From Zygaena filipendulae (taxonomy: Eukaryota > Arthropoda > Insecta > Lepidoptera > Zygaenidae): 64,000 bases of DNA. How positions within the stretch are numbered: position 1 is the stretch's first letter; each line of letters starts with the position of its first letter. Shown here in pieces: positions 1 to 11,235 of this stretch. The DNA is taken from positions 1-64,000 of the forward strand of contig CAJRBF020000010.1 of assembly GCA_907165275.2 (NCBI GenBank), read 5' to 3'. The notes beneath the pieces are model-generated. The model saw nothing but the letters and a program-made list of their open reading frames with translations, did not search any database and was not told the DNA's origin. The translations under genes were made by a program, and so were the position numbers.

Positions 1-1
1 T

Positions 2-220
2 CGCAGAGGTATTCCGCCGCTCTTGAACTTCAATTTTGTTTTGTAACCGCCGTGTAGTTCGTTTGAACAACTTGTACAATCGATCATACTTTGTTTCATT
101 ATCAGGTACCTCCTTTTCTCTGCCTTCGCGCCGCCTTTTACGCTGTGGCTGTACATTTTCTATTTCGGTCTCGGCTTCAACAGACTCCGTGGGTCCTTCA
201 TTCTCCTTCCTCTTGCCCAT
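2..220 (-). CDS. N-terminal part of an unrecognised basic protein, open at the left edge
   Basis: I do not recognise this protein. The minus strand is open for 73 codons from an ATG at 220 to the window edge. It starts MGKRKEN, continues with an acidic stretch, then Lys/Arg clusters around residues 27-36, then a Leu/Arg-rich segment that could form a coiled coil. Upstream on the same strand are two short tandem arrays and a primer-binding-site-like sequence at 868-883, so it may begin the first ORF of an LTR retrotransposon whose body lies left of the window. That is inference; a chance ORF remains possible. Confidence 0.3.
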   Translation of the reverse strand, partial: MGKRKENEGPTESVEAETEIENVQPQRKRRREGREKEVPDNETKYDRLYKLFKRTTRRLQNKIEVQERRNTSA

Positions 221-400
221 TTTTATTTATGCACTGATTCACTAGATTAAAGTTATTTAAAATTAAACTAAATCACAAGACAAGTCACGTAACAACTATT
301 ACACTTAACAACTATTATGATACAATTAATTTAAGGATCGTCCTTGCGATGTCAGTAATTCGCTTTTAGCACTGTTAAAATGTCAATAATTGTCTTTACA

Positions 401-522
401 TATCACTTTCACTATTAATGTTACTCGAGATAATGTCTTTTATATGTATCACTTTCACTATTGCTGTTACTCAAGATACGTATTTAAATATCACTTTCAC
501 TATTAATGTTACTCGAGACATG
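401..522. repeat. Short tandem array, three 30-bp units
   Basis: Three near-identical units of the form TATCACTTTCACTATTAATG followed by TTACTCGAGA start at 401, 447 and 489, spaced 46 and 42 bp. It lies between the possible leader of a minus-strand LTR element and its first ORF. Function unknown. Confidence 0.8.
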
Positions 523-727
523 TATTAATTATTCATCGGCAATCTGTAAGAACATTGCAAGTTAATATTCCCAGCCTCAACACTTATAATGCGGATAATC
601 AGAGTCAGGGTCGAATCTCATAACCTTTCCATTTCACGGACAACAAATTGTAGGGTGTTACCCCTACGTTATTATGTTTAAATAGCCATATATTTATTTA
701 CCTAGGCCACTTGTATTCATTTCAGTC

Positions 728-866
728 AACCATGCGATTCGCTGTCGCGGTCGTTTTTCTCATTTAATTCAACCATGCGATTCGCCGTCGCGGTCGTTTT
801 TACGTATGTAAGCCAACCATGCGATTCACTGTCGCGGTCGCTTTTACATTACTAACTTAACCATGA
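728..866. repeat. Short tandem array, four units of 42-45 bp
   Basis: The motif CAACCATGCGATTCGCTGTC followed by GCGGTCGTTTT starts at 728, 770 and 814. A diverged fourth unit starts at 859 and runs into the primer-binding-site-like sequence. The array probably belongs to the leader of a minus-strand LTR element; this is inferred from position only. Confidence 0.75.
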
Positions 867-867
867 T

Positions 868-883
868 CCTGGTCACGGCACCA
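868..883 (-). other. Primer-binding-site-like sequence of a minus-strand LTR element
   Basis: On the minus strand the text reads TTACA, then ATT, then TGGTGCCGTGACCAGG. A TG..CA-type LTR end, a short spacer and a TGG-starting site is the usual arrangement at the 5' LTR/leader junction, and TTTGGTGCCG resembles BEL/Pao leaders. The LTR would extend to the right from 887, but I cannot see its other end and no second copy lies in the window. Confidence 0.35.
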
Positions 884-886
884 AAT

Positions 887-3245
887 TGTAACTTTCACCC
901 TCCTTCATCAATTTATGAACAACATCAAAGATGTTGAACATTTTAATTTGGCCAATTTCGTCTAATAGTTAGACCCAGTTTTACATTGTGTTTTAAATGA
1001 CTCCAGTTCTTTTAGGTTGAGATTCGATTCCGTCATCATCCTATCCGCATTATTATAATGGGTCGAGGTCGGACTTTGGTATTAATTGAATAAAACAACC
1101 TTCAATTAATTTGACATTTTATTTTAATATTTGTGCATAATATTTCTGTAAGAAATATTTATATTTAATACACCCAACTGCGTTTGAGTTGGGTGACATT
1201 CGTTCTTTATATGAACTCGCTCTACACGAACGGTTCTATTTTTAAGTGCGAGACTACACTGTACATTTATTTAACGTCTGTGCGTTAATAGTGTTGTTAG
1301 CCCGGAAGCAGAGAGACTCCAAAGACGGTATCCATATTACAGTGGTACACATAATCACTAACTTACGTCTATCGACGCTAGTAGTGTTCGGATACTAAGA
1401 TAGGAATATGATGCTCATAGAACACCTCCCATACGATGTTTAATTATAATCAACTTGATATTCCAATAGGAATATTTACAATGGCTCTCACTACATAACA
1501 AGTTTATTATATAGCGAGAGGTGGAATAGCCCCGTCCTGCGCTACCCACGGTGATGGTCATCCACCTGCTCATAAGCAGTTACCACCCCCCCCCCACCTG
1601 TGTTGCACAAGGTAGAGAGTTCTCCAAATATGCATAACCGACATCCGTTAGAGGATGAATCAGCTATATGAGACTGTACGTCCCGTATCAGCAGCAATCG
1701 TTGGAGGTCATAATTCGGCGGTGCCGAGACCCCTGGGTACGTGTCAGCCCGAAGACCGAGGCCGTAATGCGGATAGTACCGCGACCTCAACACCATCCCA
1801 ATAATTCAAATATAAGTATATGAGACCAGTCTCGCCGGACATCATAACTTCAGTCGGTCAATTTGTGTTATAGTAGCTACACGTAGCTAAGGCCGAAGCC
1901 CAATTGATTGGATCACAGCTCGTCCTCGTACAACACCCACTCAGCACTCGTTTATTTTGATAAACAAGTCGCGTTGAAAAACACAACTGTTTACCGAGAT
2001 CAAGCGTTAACGACTAGGTCGTCCACAGCCGATCCCATAGTCTCTGCACAACGTAACAAAGTCACAAAGCGCAATGACTATAATTATTATGTTTGTAAAA
2101 AAAAGAAAGTAATGTTATCTTGAAAGAAGAGCGTTCAACACTCCCTTGGTGTAGGAAGCGATCCCGCGTCTCCAGTCAGCCGCATAGTCGATGATAGTTT
2201 TTGAATAACACGGAAGGCGTAGTTATTCAATAGACAAGATACAATACGTGCACAACGAAACCCGTCACGGCGAAGACAACTCAAGGCGCGGATTTTTACC
2301 TCTCTACGTTATCTTACGCTCGCGACGCGCGACGTCTAACCGCTCAGGATTAGAGTTCATCGTCGTTGTAAATTCCAATAAATTGAAAATACACGTTTGC
2401 ATCGAGCCGATAAGATGTGATGAATTATAATTTAATAACAATAAAATTACAATCCATACACACCGAAAACCTTCCTCATAATAATATTTGTCTTCGCACA
2501 AGATATCCTAACGGACGTCGAGCGCGTTGACAAGGCTTTCGTACAGAGCGACAAGTCACTAAGTGCGTAAGCTCGTTCGAACTCCCAACTTCATCATCTT
2601 TATTGTGAAAGTGGTCGTCGGCATTCTCATCTAAGACCTTCACGTGAGACTCCAATATAATTATTTAGATTTGTACAATAATACAATATCTGTATACGAG
2701 CTACCACCAAACTCGTTTGTCAACACTCTATGTTTAATATTTAGATAAGCATAATAATGCAAATCTTTATTCGAGCCACCACCAAACTCGTTTAACAACA
2801 TTTAATGTTGTATACGCGACGCACTCTACGCGCGACGCGTAGCCTCTCGACTCGCTCGTCCGCCCGCCGCGCCGATGCCACTTCACGTCTCAGCCGCCCG
2901 CGTGGATACTGGCGGTGCGTTCACGTCTTGTTTGAGAGGGGTATGCGGGGGGTTGGGGGGTACAAGTCGATATCACCGTTACATCTGAAACCAAGCACAC
3001 GGTTAATATACCTTATTATAAACATTTTATTTCATATGAATAATTACTTTATTCATTTTAGTTTATGAATATGAAATATAATATGAAATATAATCAATGA
3101 ACATCAATAATCATACAAAATTTAGATTGTGAGTTTATCAACTCGCAATACTTTAAATACATTTCAACTTAAGTTTTATAGTGTATTATGTTATAATACA
3201 TTATACATATATCTTTAAAATGCTTTTTCGAATATAAATAAATTT
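887..3245. other. Stretch without a recognisable gene
   Basis: No ORF here looks coding on either strand. Visible structure: a hairpin with 9-bp arms CACCCAACT/AGTTGGGTG near 1168-1193; a run of C near 1587-1597; a 75-bp tandem duplication at 2697-2733 and 2772-2808, each copy with CGAGC(C/T)ACCACCAAACTC and an imperfect CAACA..TGTTG hairpin; and a GC-rich patch around 2816-2930. The part next to 887 may be an LTR. Confidence 0.6.
2697..2808. repeat. 75-bp tandem duplication
   Basis: The text CGAGCTACCACCAAACTCG at 2697 recurs at 2772 with one change, and the following CAACA..TGTT segment is also repeated. It borders the GC-rich patch beginning near 2810. Possibly part of an old LTR or promoter; role unknown. 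Confidence 0.6.
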
Positions 3246-6200
3246 TTGAGCCTCATAGGGCGTCACAACACCATCAGAGGTGGAATACGGTACAGGAGCT
3301 ACGTGGACGTTACGGCCTGTTCGGCCGATCTACTGGACCTGGTGGAGGGCTTCGAAGTGGATGAGGGACTCACGAGCTCTGACCACAATGGTATCATCTT
3401 TCGGCTACATCTGAAAAAATCAAAAGGCATTAAAATAGAGAGAACTACTAGAAAATATAATACAAAAAAGGCAAATTGGAAGCAATTTGGTGAAAAATTG
3501 CCTCAATTTATACAAAAATACCAAATTAACATAGAGCAAATAAATGAAATAAATAACAAAACCGATCTGGAAAAAACTATTCAAAATTATACTAATGCAT
3601 TACAAGAAACCTGTAAAGAAAATATACCCGCAAAAATAAATAAAACTGTACTTACCATGCCATGGTGGTCCGAAGAGCTCGCCGAGATGAAGAAGGAAGT
3701 CGCCACCAGGAAACGTAGAATCAGGAACGCAGCGCCAGTCCGGAGAGAGGGGGTAGTCAGCCTGTACCTGGAACAGAAAGAGAGGTATGAGTTAAGTGTG
3801 AAGCGGGCCCAGACCGAGAGTTGGAAGGACTTCTGTCGGAAACAGGATAGGGAAGGGGTATGGGACAGCATATACCGAATCATAGGAAGGACCACGATGA
3901 GGGGGGAGGATCTCATGCTTGAAATAGATGGGAAAGTGCAGAGTGCAAAGGACTCGACGAGGCTCCTGGCTGAGACCTTCTACCCTGGGGACAGAGTGGA
4001 AGATGACAGTCTGGAGCACAAAAGGATCCGTGAACAGGCGGCGAGGGTGAATGACTGGTCACAGGATGGGGAGTATGATCCACCGTTCACCTTGGACGAG
4101 CTGCGGACGGCGTACAGGTCCTTTAACCCCAGGAAGGCCCCAGGAGCTGATGGATTTACTGCCGATATATGCGCTCATGCCATCGAGAGTGACCCTGGTG
4201 TGTTCCTCGCTTTGCTCAACAAGTGTCTGTCGCATTCGCTCTTCCCGAAGATCTGGAAGAATGCAACGGTGGTGGTCCTAAGGAAACCGGGAAAACAAGT
4301 TTACACCACACCGAAATCATACAGGCCGATTGGACTATTGCCTGTCATGGGAAAGATTTATGAGAAGATGCTGGTCGCCCGCCTCAAGTATCACCTGTTA
4401 CCTACGATCAGTACTCGCCAATACGGCTTTATGCCCCAGAAGAGCACCGAGGACTCCCTCTACGCTAGTGCAGCGTATCCGGGACAAGCTGAGCCAGAAG
4501 AAGATCCTGACACTCGTCTCGCTGGATATAGAGGGGGCTTTCGACAGTGCATGGTGGCCGATCATCAAAGTCCGATTGGCTGAGGAAAAGTGTCCAGTGA
4601 ACTTGAGGCGGGTGATCGACAGCTACCTCAGCGACAGGACTGTTACAGTCAGATACGCGGGCGAGGAGCACAACAGGGTCACTGATAAAGGATGCATTCA
4701 AGGGTCCATAGGAGGACCTATACTGTGGAACCTGATGCTGGATCCTCTTCTCAAGGACCTACAGGACAGAGGGGACTACTGCCAGGCTTTCGCTGACAAC
4801 ATTATACTGGTTTTTGACGGAGACTCAACACAGGAGATTCAGGACCGGGCCGGCCCCTGCCTCGAGTATGTTCGGGCGTGGGGCATCAGAAATAGGCTGA
4901 AATTCGCACCGCATAAAACCAATGCGATGGTGATTACGCGGAGGCTAAAGTATGATGTCCCTCGCCTGAGCATGGGTGGGGTAGTGGTCGACATGGTCAG
5001 GGAAATGAAGATCCTGGGACTGACTATTGACGACCGCTTGACTTTTAACACACATATTGCCCAAGTATGCAAAAAAGCGATTGGGATCTATAAGCAGTTG
5101 GCGAAGGCGGCAAAAGTTAGTTGGGGCTTACACCCCGAGGTTATCAGGTGCATTTATACAGCAGCAGTGGAACCTATAATACTGTACGCGGCGAGTGCTT
5201 GGGCACCCGCTGCACAAAAATTAGGCGCGCAAAAATCTCTCGGAACAGTGCAGCGAGGTTTTGGACTAAAGCTCTGTAGAGCGTACAAGACAGTGTCGTT
5301 GCACTCGTCGCTGGCGCTGGCCGGAATGCTCCCTCTCGACCTCCGAGTCCGTGAGGCAGCTTCACTTTACGAAGCAAAGAAGGGGCAGTACTATGCGATA
5401 GGAAAATCGAACGCACGACCTCAGCGTTGAGGGCTCCACACCCCGCGAAGCGGACTAGCCTGAGGTTCGATCACCTGATAGACGAGGAGCACTACCGCAG
5501 CAATAGCGAATTTAGCACTCGCATCTTCACCGATGGAAGCAAGATTGACGGCAAGGTCGGCGCAGCCCTATCCTTATGGAATAGGGCAACCGAAAGCAAG
5601 GCCGTCAAGCTCGCTCTCTCATCATATTGCACCGTCTACCAGGCCGAGCTTCTCGCTATAAGTAGAGCGGCACGGGAAGTCTCTAAAAGCAGCGACACAT
5701 CATTTGCAATTTATAGCGACTCGATGGCTGCTCTCCAAACAGTGGCAAACCCTGGATGCCTCCACCCTTTGGCCGTGGAGACGAGGGATGCTCTTGCACA
5801 CTGTATTAATCAGGGCAAGAGTATCTCTCTATTCTGGATAAAGTCCCACGCCGGAATTGAAGGGAACGAGAGAGCCGACGTTCTTGCCAAGAAGGCAGGC
5901 CTCAGGTTGAAGAAGAAACCTGATTATGACAGGTGCCCGGTTTCATTCGTCAGGCGATTACTCCGTATAGAGACGCTTGACGAGTTGAATCGGAGGTATA
6001 AATCCGGAGAAACCGCGAGCATAACAAAAATTTTCTTCCCAGATGCAGTCGCCGCGTACAGGATTATAAGAAAGTTGGAACTCGACTCGTCCACAACGCA
6101 GATCATGACGGGGCACGGTGGGTTCTCCGAGTACTTGAATCGCTTCAAGTGCAAGGATAGCCCATCGTGCATCTGCGATCCCGAGATATCTGAAACGGTC

Positions 6201-6353
6201 CCTCACATTCTCTTTGAGTGTCCCGCTTTTGACAGGGATCGTTACGATGCCGAGTCAAAAATGGAGGAAAAGATTGTGAGGGAGAATATCCCGGCAATAA
6301 TGTTCAGCAAAAACAGAGAGATTTTCCTAGATTATTGTAAAAAAACTGGTTAG
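3246..6353 (+). pseudogene. LINE ORF2: endonuclease end, reverse transcriptase, RNase H (two frameshifts)
   Basis: The protein would nick target DNA and copy the LINE RNA. Segment 3246-4583 holds the endonuclease C-terminus (SSDHNGI motif) and RT fingers (KAPGADG, SYRPIGLLP, QYGFMPQ). Near 4465 the frame shifts +1; segment 4330-5430 continues with LDIEGAFDSAWW and GCIQGSIGGP. The RT active site reads FADN at 4789-4800 instead of FADD (GAC to AAC), so catalysis should be lost. Near 5400 the frame shifts back; 5427-6353 contains RNase H with TDGSK, the QAELLAI glutamate, YSDS and NERAD, then a C-terminal C-x-C..H..C region. The apparent first codon is not an initiation codon of the original gene. 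The GCxQGSIGGPxLWN pattern suggests the R1 group within the I/Jockey supergroup. Confidence 0.88.
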
Positions 6354-6881
6354 AATTGTAAATAAAAGGAATAAGTAGTATATAATTATGTTAAATTATA
6401 TATTAGATATATATAAATAGTATCATAAATCATATTAAGTAGAAGTAAGAGATAGGGAATAAGTAAATAACATAGATGATAAGAACGAGTGTAATTAACT
6501 GCATGCAGTAGATATAAGCAAATGTATATAATAAATAGAGCCACCCTACCCTTCCCACCCTGGTGTACCTAGACTAAGAAAATAATAAATCAAACAAGAA
6601 GTCTACTTCTTGTTTCTTTAGAAAGTAAATAAAAGTAAATACAAATATAGATTAGAGATCGGAAAAGATTAGATTAGAGATAGCATCGGCAAGAACCGAT
6701 AGAACCGATAGAAGCACAAAAGATGACGGATGAAAGAAAGATATAGTATGCAGAATGAAAGTACGAGAGGCATAAAAGCGAGAACTGGTATGAAAGGATT
6801 ATGTAGAGACAGGCGCCGATCATGTTGGCGGTAGCTAGAAAAAAAAAAAAAAAATAAATAAATAAAAAAAATAAAAAAAAA
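6354..6881 (+). other. 3' UTR and A-rich tail of the R1-type LINE
   Basis: AT-rich non-coding sequence after the stop codon, ending in an A-rich stretch with interspersed T and (aaat)-like units. No gene is seen. The tail is read through in the opposite direction as the artificial end of the capsid ORF. Confidence 0.8.
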
Positions 6882-6882
6882 G

Positions 6883-7746
6883 GTACACCTTGACGTTACT
6901 CAGGTTACAATGATCGAACTGAGACATGTCAGCACTTGCACTATTCTTTCTGTTAGTTTGCAATCCAATAATTACATATCGTGGTTTTTCTATTTGAGAT
7001 GCAGTTTTTATTGACCATGTATGTTTCGTAGTTTTAGGCAAAGCTGGATATTCATACAGATCCCAGTTTCTGAATACTATCTGAATTGGTCGGTCTTTTT
7101 CTAACAATTTAAGGAGATTAATTTTTTCTCTGTCGGAAACTCGTACATGCGGTACCCTCCAAATAATTTTATTGATGATCACGTCTTCGATAACCTCATC
7201 GCTGTTAAGTTTAACGGCGTTTAAGTTTGTATTGCTTCGTAATAATATCAATTCATGACGACAATTCATTACGACTTTTTGATAATCTTCTGCAAAGCCA
7301 AGTATGTTTTTGAGAGGTATGGAAACAGCGAAGCTGCCTCCAGTGGTATTTGTGATACCTTCAATGTCCCAGCCCCAGGCTCTTGATATTTTAGATTCAC
7401 TCTCATTCATTGACACTAACGATTTCATTGTCGTACTTATTCCCGCATTTTTTAATTTATCTATTTCGATTCCATTTAATTCATACCGAATATCTTGGAA
7501 CAGGTACAGAAGTGAATTATTTGTAAAATTAACATTGTTTACTCGCTCTTTGGTTTCTCGTTTTCGAACATCGACCATTCCTTCCAAGTATAAAGTGCTG
7601 GCTGAAGGCAGTATGTACAAATCTTGTTGATTGATCGGAATGCGTATCTCATCATTCCTGTTAAAACTTGTCACATATGGTTTGTATGAATGGAATTCAA
7701 CACTTTCCACATAATTATCGTAAGATTGAATAGATAAAACGTCCAA
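6883..7746 (-). pseudogene. Maverick major capsid-like protein (double jelly-roll type), C-terminus missing
   Basis: About 288 codons of the original protein remain, from the ATG at 7746 to the poly(A) tail of the neighbouring LINE. The sequence is of the conserved type seen in arthropod Maverick/Polinton proteins assigned to the double jelly-roll capsid fold: an N-terminal ESVEFHSYKPY segment, YILPSASTLYLEG, a WGWDIEG segment near residue 123 and WRVPHVRVSD. Assignment rests on remembered family resemblance and on the neighbours (protease, ATPase, integrase, minor capsid). The ORF continues into LINE sequence with a meaningless Phe/Tyr run, so the real C-terminus is gone. It starts 5 bp after a 49-residue ORF on the same strand, which fits a compact viral gene block. 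Confidence 0.7.
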
Positions 7747-7751
7747 GATAT

Positions 7752-7901
7752 TTATTTTAATAATCCGATTAATTTTAGGAATGCTTTATTTTCTTTAGTT
7801 AATTTAGTTTTTTTCCTACTGCGAGATGTTTTTTTGAAGGTAGGCAGCGTAGAACTGGTGGTTTTTGATAGTTGTGGCACGTATTTATTATAATCAATCA
7901 T
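7752..7901 (-). CDS. Small basic Maverick protein (49 aa)
   Basis: A complete 49-codon ORF between the second structural protein and the capsid protein. Its ATG overlaps the end of the preceding gene (stop at 7896-7894) and its stop is 5 bp before the capsid ATG. The C-terminal half is rich in Lys (about a quarter of all residues) and ends in LTKENKAFLKLIGLLK, a pattern I remember from small proteins next to capsid genes in arthropod Mavericks. It might be a core or DNA-binding peptide, like the small basic core proteins of adenoviruses; that role is a guess. The tight packing on both sides argues for a real gene. Confidence 0.55.
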   Translation of the reverse strand: MIDYNKYVPQLSKTTSSTLPTFKKTSRSRKKTKLTKENKAFLKLIGLLK

Positions 7902-8018
7902 TCCTTTTATTTCTTATATGCAAAAACAGTTGCACTTCTTCACCACGTAAATTAACTAAGCGATTATTTGTGTCCAAAAATTTGATATGTATGCAGCTGA
8001 TATTATTTTGGTTGATAC
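7894..8018 (-). pseudogene. C-terminal exon-like remnant of the second Maverick structural protein
   Basis: This is the 3' end of the gene whose start lies at 31269-30710. The two parts are separated by LTR element A (8019-30709) flanked by the 4-bp duplication ATAC (8015-8018 and 30710-30713). Ignoring the insertion and one duplicate, the frame stays open for about 40 more codons and closes with TGA at 7896-7894; the total is 227 codons including the stop. The end contains NNRLVNLRGEE, a typical close for this kind of protein. The frame closing exactly is strong evidence that both pieces are one gene. Confidence 0.8.
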
Positions 8019-8328
8019 TGTAAAGAAAAGAGGTCCTCTAGTTAACTATACTTTTATTCTCACTATTATAGCTATTACAACCGCACATATACTATATATA
8101 CAATAGAAATAGAACACTTATTATGACCACTTAAGTCGAGCAGAGTAACTAGAATGAACCTCTTCTGTGCTGACACTAGTATTTATACCCACAACCCCAC
8201 CAACAATTGTGGGCGTACACTACTTTAATTTATCAAATGGGAATGAGGGTACCGACTAAATAACAATGTTGCCATGACATAATGCTAGAATTCCCTGAAA
8301 TAAGGAAAGACTAATAGAAAACATGACA
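8019..8328 (-). repeat. 3' LTR of element A
   Basis: 310 bp, TGTAAAG to CATGACA, matching 30400-30709 at all but one base (C for A near 8265). The sequence just inside it on the minus strand reads GGATGGCCGAA before TGT, similar to the corresponding position in element B. Confidence 0.9.
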
Positions 8329-9768
8329 TTCGGCCATCCGACTACGTGCAGACTCCGGCGCACGGTACCTCTATTCACAAAGAATAAACTCTGTCTGGGA
8401 CTCATTACAGTTTAACCACTAAAATAACAATAAATTGGATACAGCTTAAAATTATTTAAGTACAAAATGAGCAATTTTCTATGATAACCATATTTAAAGA
8501 GACTAATTTTAATTACCCGTTGTTAAGAGCCAATGCGTCCAATGAATGTTACCTATGGATTACATAGTTTATACTGATCATGGCTTGGCTCTTGACAGAT
8601 AACAGATGGTAATGGTTAGGATAATACATATAACATGACATTCGGTTTTAGCCATCAAATGTTTTTAAACATTTGTTAAAATGCAATAATATGGTTATCA
8701 TTTAGTAACTACTAACTACCGTTTCATATGTTACTAATCTACCTTATAACTCTTAATTTAATAACTTAATTTACAATGAACTGAAGTGCACAAAACACAA
8801 TAATGTCTATTGCCTATGGTTAAAAAAAATGCACCTTAGTATATTATTACATGCTAAAGTTAAGTAAGGTTTATGTTCCGCGGCATTCCAATATTGTTCA
8901 TCTATTTCTATATTATTCAGTTTACGACAGTGAATGCGAAAGCTATTACGGAACTTATGGAACAAAAAGAACTTATGGAAGAGAATAGATATAGATACGG
9001 TACCACATTCGCTATTCCTTTTTAATTTAACCAAAGTGTCAATAATTATTTTAAAATTCAGATATACTAAAATAGTCTTATTTAATTACTTAATATGGTA
9101 TGTAACTCCTCTATTTTTCGTATCTTTGAATCATAATTATTACATTTGAAAAAAAAAAGCACAACACGGCATTTTATAAATATGTCAATATCTGACAGAC
9201 GCGGTTCTTTTCTAGCTGCTATTAGACGACTAAATTGAAAGGTTCTTATTTACGCACAAATTAATGCCTCACTTTCCGCACGCTACCTTATTTAATACTT
9301 AAAATCTTTGGTTTCAAATGGAACTTCAAATCACAAAACACATCAAACAAATTACCTTAAACTAAGAATCATGAAAGCTTGTTAAATTTGCATATGTAGA
9401 GACTGAGAGGGGTTATAGATTATAAACCTTCGGCTAGCTCCTACATTAATTTGAATAGGTTTTTTTTTTCTCTAAATAAAGTAGAAATGAGTCAGGATAT
9501 ATAAAAAAATTGGCACACGGCCGCCTCGTTACAAGCTTTTTGCACTTGATTAATTGCGAAGTACTTAGTACATTATAATTTTCTTTAATATGACTACAAA
9601 AAGAAACATAGGTACTTTATAGGTAACAACTCAACTATATTTGGGAGCACAGCCGATGACCTGAACTTAATGGTCGGCTTTATTTGTTAATGTTTCTATC
9701 AAAAGCCAATCAGTTTCTAAGATGCGGAAATAAATCAAAGCAAGATTTTAAATTTATTTTAAGCCTTG
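8329..9768. other. Interior of element A without a gene
   Basis: AT-rich sequence with no supported ORF. A short echo of the LTR boundary, AACATGACATTCGG, occurs at about 8633-8646. A poly-A run lies near 9148. I see nothing else to annotate. Confidence 0.6.
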
Positions 9769-10004
9769 TGTTAGAAATGATACTCGATTAATACATTAAG
9801 CAACTGTTTTATTTACTGTATCACAAAGTAAATGCGCGCGTGCGTGCCCTCGCGCCAATTCCACAAACGATAATGCCGATCTCACTCACCGTTGACGGCT
9901 TCCACCCCAAATACGCGTCACATGACGTTTTATGTCACCTGTCAAGAGGGATGTGATGTGGCCATCACTCCTCTAGACTTTATACAAAATATGAATCGCT
10001 AACA
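9769..10004 (-). repeat. Left LTR of element B
   Basis: 236 bp, identical by eye to 17191-17426. Contains an internal GTAAATGCGCGCGTGCGTGC segment. Probably the 3' LTR given the inferred minus orientation. Confidence 0.9.
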
Positions 10005-10724
10005 GACGGCCATTCTGTTAATGGAATGTCCCCATTCCTAAAAAAAATGTCTCTCGGCCATTCTACAGTAAAGTATGACCCCATACAAAGAATTAAATTT
10101 ATAACTAAACAATCAAATACCTTAATTTCTTTTAAACAACATCTCCAATAAGTAGTAATTTTATGAAGAACATTATTAGGAACATTGTAATGGTAACAAA
10201 ATTACACAAATTTATCCGTTGACTAACACAATATCTAAATGTCAACATTATTAATTAAGTACATTAAATAGCCTTAAAGTATGTGTTAATACAAGATTTT
10301 ATATTTTTTTGACTTAATTCATGATTTGAAGAAAAGAAAACAAAATATCTATCTAAAAAGAAAATAGAATATTTGCAAGTAAATATTTCTGGAAGCAAAA
10401 TTAAAATTATCAATATAATAAATTTTCATTTTAAATAAAGTAATATTAATAACGGTACAAAAGTACAAATCAATTTGAAAATAAACATAATCCAAAACGA
10501 AATCTATACAAAATAAACATCAGAATAATACTTAACTGAAACATATTTTGTTGTTACATTCATAAACAATTTATTGATTTAAACTGTTCTAAGATCATCA
10601 AAGTAAGCATTTGTAGATTCTTCCATCATGTGAATACATCAGACTCGCCTCTTCACAAATTTGTTTGCCTGCAGAGGGACACAATCGGATTTAATTCAAT
10701 ATTACACAACACCACCGAGCCTCT

Positions 10725-11077
10725 CGTTTGCCCACCGAGGGACACGGTCTAACTCTCTAAGCCCAATCTGGCACCATCAAATTGTAGCCTACCGTTTGCC
10801 CACCGAGGGACACGGTCTGACTCTTTCAGCACAATCTTACACCACCGAGTTGTAGCCTGCCGTTTGCCCACCGAGGGACACGGTCTGACTCTTTCGGCAC
10901 ATTCTTGCACCACCAAGTTGTAGCCTGCCGTTTGCCCACCGAGGGACACGGTCTGACTCTTTCAGCACAATCTTGCACCACCAAGATGTAGCCTGCCGTT
11001 TGCCCACCGAGGGACCCGGTCTGACTCTTTCAGCACAATCTTGCACCACCAAGTCGTAACCTGCCGTTTGCCCACTC
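10725..11077. repeat. 68-bp minisatellite
   Basis: Units start with CGTTTGCCCACCGAGGGACA at 10725, 10793, 10861, 10929 and 10997, then a partial unit at 11065; a diverged unit precedes 10725. The period is exactly 68 bp. Since 68 is not a multiple of three, the ORFs that run through it on both strands are by-products, not genes. Confidence 0.9.
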
Positions 11078-11097
11078 CAACGTCCTGTCATCACGAT

Positions 11098-11223
11098 AGG
11101 TAGCGCGCTCGCTCCAATGCTGATCGATGGACGCACGCTCGCTCCGGGGTTTATTATTTCACATTCAGGCAGCACGCTCACTGCGGTGTCAGCAGGTAGC
11201 CATCGGCAGCACGCTCGCTCCAT
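11098..11223. repeat. Cluster of GC(A/G)CGCTCGCTCC motifs
   Basis: The 13-bp motif occurs about four times (near 11103, 11131, 11171, 11208) directly after the 68-bp minisatellite. It looks like a degenerate second array; role unknown. Confidence 0.55.
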
Positions 11224-11235
11224 GGTCTGACCATA

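Larger units (their letters stand above)
3246..6881 (+). mobile_element. 5'-truncated R1-type LINE with poly(A) tail
   Basis: A non-LTR retrotransposon that starts abruptly inside its endonuclease domain near 3246 and ends in an A-rich tail at about 6837-6881. It carries endonuclease C-terminus, reverse transcriptase, RNase H and a C-terminal zinc-knuckle-like motif, then about 480 bp of 3' UTR. The right edge cuts a Maverick capsid gene on the other strand. The missing capsid C-terminus is not found left of 3246 and I see no target-site duplication, so the insertion probably came with a deletion or later rearrangement. Confidence 0.85.

Noticed and set aside
1542..1796. 84-codon minus ORF
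   Set aside because: No recognisable domain, crosses a homopolymer C run, surrounded by non-coding DNA.
6835..6882. Phe/Tyr-rich C-terminus of the capsid ORF as a membrane anchor
   Set aside because: It is the poly(A) tail of the R1-type LINE read on the other strand.
8019..8328. Solo LTRs as explanation for the 310-bp repeats
   Set aside because: The matching ATAC duplication lies outside the two copies and the Maverick frame closes across the whole block, so they are the two ends of one element.
10749..11223. ORFs on both strands through the 68-bp minisatellite (66 and 128 codons)
   Set aside because: Period is not a multiple of three and the peptides simply echo the repeat.
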